Assembly: GCA_028292245.1 (NCBI GenBank)
Contig: JAQGMS010000328.1
Location: 1-40,692 of the forward strand
Reading direction: 5' to 3'
DNA length: 40,692 nt
Origin: Ramlibacter sp.
GTDB lineage: Bacteria; Pseudomonadota; Gammaproteobacteria; Burkholderiales; Burkholderiaceae_C
Each line of letters begins with the position of its first letter. Within the stretch, counting starts at the first letter, position 1. The notes under the pieces were generated by a model. That model did no database searches. It saw only the letters and a list, made by a program, of their open reading frames with translations, and had not been told where the DNA came from. A program made the position numbers and the translations under genes. Positions 40,348 to 40,692 of this stretch are shown piece by piece.

Positions 40348-40692
40348 ATGGAAACCCTGATGGATGGCGGCTGGAAACCCTCGGGACCGCTCGAGCGCGG
40401 CAACGCGGTGGGCCAGATCCTGGAGGACCTGCGCAACCAGATCCTCACCGGGCGGATCGGCCGCGGCACCAAGCTGCCCAGCGAGAAGCAGCTGGCGGAT
40501 GCGTACGGCGTGAGCAGCGCCACGGTGCGGGAGGCGCTGCGCGGCCTGACCACGTCAGAGCTGGTCGAGGTGAGGCACGGCAGCGGTGCCTTCGTCACCG
40601 CCCAGGCCGATCGTCTGCTGGTAGCTTCGCTGCAGGCGGTCATCCTGATCGAGAAGGTAAGCGTGGGAGACGGGCTTGACGTCCTGGGTGCG
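40348..40692 (+). CDS. GntR-family transcriptional regulator, C-terminally truncated by the window edge
   Basis: The first 115 codons of a gene that runs off the right edge. Residues 20-85 form the GntR winged HTH: ILEDLRNQILTGRIGRGTKLPSEKQLADAYGVSSATVREALRGL with the wing VEVRHGSGAFV. The effector domain has only begun, so FCD (FadR-like) versus other classes cannot be judged firmly. AAGGAG at 40332-40337 lies ten bases before the ATG. It diverges from the Bug/cupin operon and is the likely local regulator. Confidence 0.9.
   Translation, partial: METLMDGGWKPSGPLERGNAVGQILEDLRNQILTGRIGRGTKLPSEKQLADAYGVSSATVREALRGLTTSELVEVRHGSGAFVTAQADRLLVASLQAVILIEKVSVGDGLDVLGA

Noticed and set aside
1-40692. 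Mobile elements, CRISPR arrays, tRNA or rRNA genes
   Set aside because: Reading both strands I saw no transposase or integrase motifs, no regularly spaced short repeats, and no cloverleaf or rRNA-like segments. A tRNAscan or Infernal search would be needed to exclude small RNAs fully.

Overview
The window looks like a chromosomal segment of a high-GC betaproteobacterium of the order Burkholderiales, most likely family Comamonadaceae (Variovorax/Ramlibacter-like). The grounds are the porin type ending in ...HSF, the abundance of Bug/tripartite-tricarboxylate solute-binding proteins without their permeases, and many LysR/GntR-controlled aromatic catabolism genes. This is inferred from gene style, not from a marker gene. 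I saw no rRNA, tRNA, CRISPR array, transposase or phage gene.

Left region (1-14.2 kb) is a biosynthetic locus. A partial carrier-protein-like gene and an AcpS-type phosphopantetheinyl transferase run leftward. An acyl-CoA-dehydrogenase-like flavoprotein and a class II aaRS-like amino acid:[carrier protein] ligase run rightward. After a 567-bp gap holding a large imperfect inverted repeat come a 1523-aa NRPS and a 2090-aa PKS. The NRPS is a formyltransferase, a degenerate condensation remnant, an adenylation domain interrupted by a luciferase-like FMN monooxygenase, and a PCP. Its specificity code (read by eye as DILQMGMVWK) resembles the glycine code. The PKS is KS-AT-KR-DH-ACP-TE, with KR before DH. 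Together they suggest a very small product: a formylated, possibly hydroxylated glycine extended by one C2 unit and released by the TE. This is the best candidate for an undescribed system here.

Middle region (14.3-18 kb): a single-domain response regulator, a ClpP-like serine protease with an intact triad, and a convergent TPR/SPINDLY-type O-GlcNAc-transferase-like protein.

Catabolic region 1 (18-29.5 kb, leftward): alpha/beta hydrolase, FAD aromatic hydroxylase, LuxR-type regulator, beta-class GST, LigB-type extradiol dioxygenase, VanA-type Rieske oxygenase, VanB-type reductase, FAH-family hydrolase, porin, VOC lipoprotein and MFS transporter. This reads as uptake, hydroxylation or demethylation, ring cleavage and processing of an aromatic acid. 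A perfect 8-bp inverted repeat lies just upstream of the GST gene.

Catabolic region 2 (29.6-40.7 kb): a LysR gene, then an operon of NMT1-like binding protein, LigF-like GST and a cyclase-family protein lacking most metal ligands. A second LysR diverges from a GlcD-like FAD oxidase that is followed by a Bug protein. A leftward set (Bug protein, cupin, SnoaL/NTF2-like protein, porin, DoxX) diverges from a GntR gene that runs off the right edge, with a palindromic operator candidate between them.
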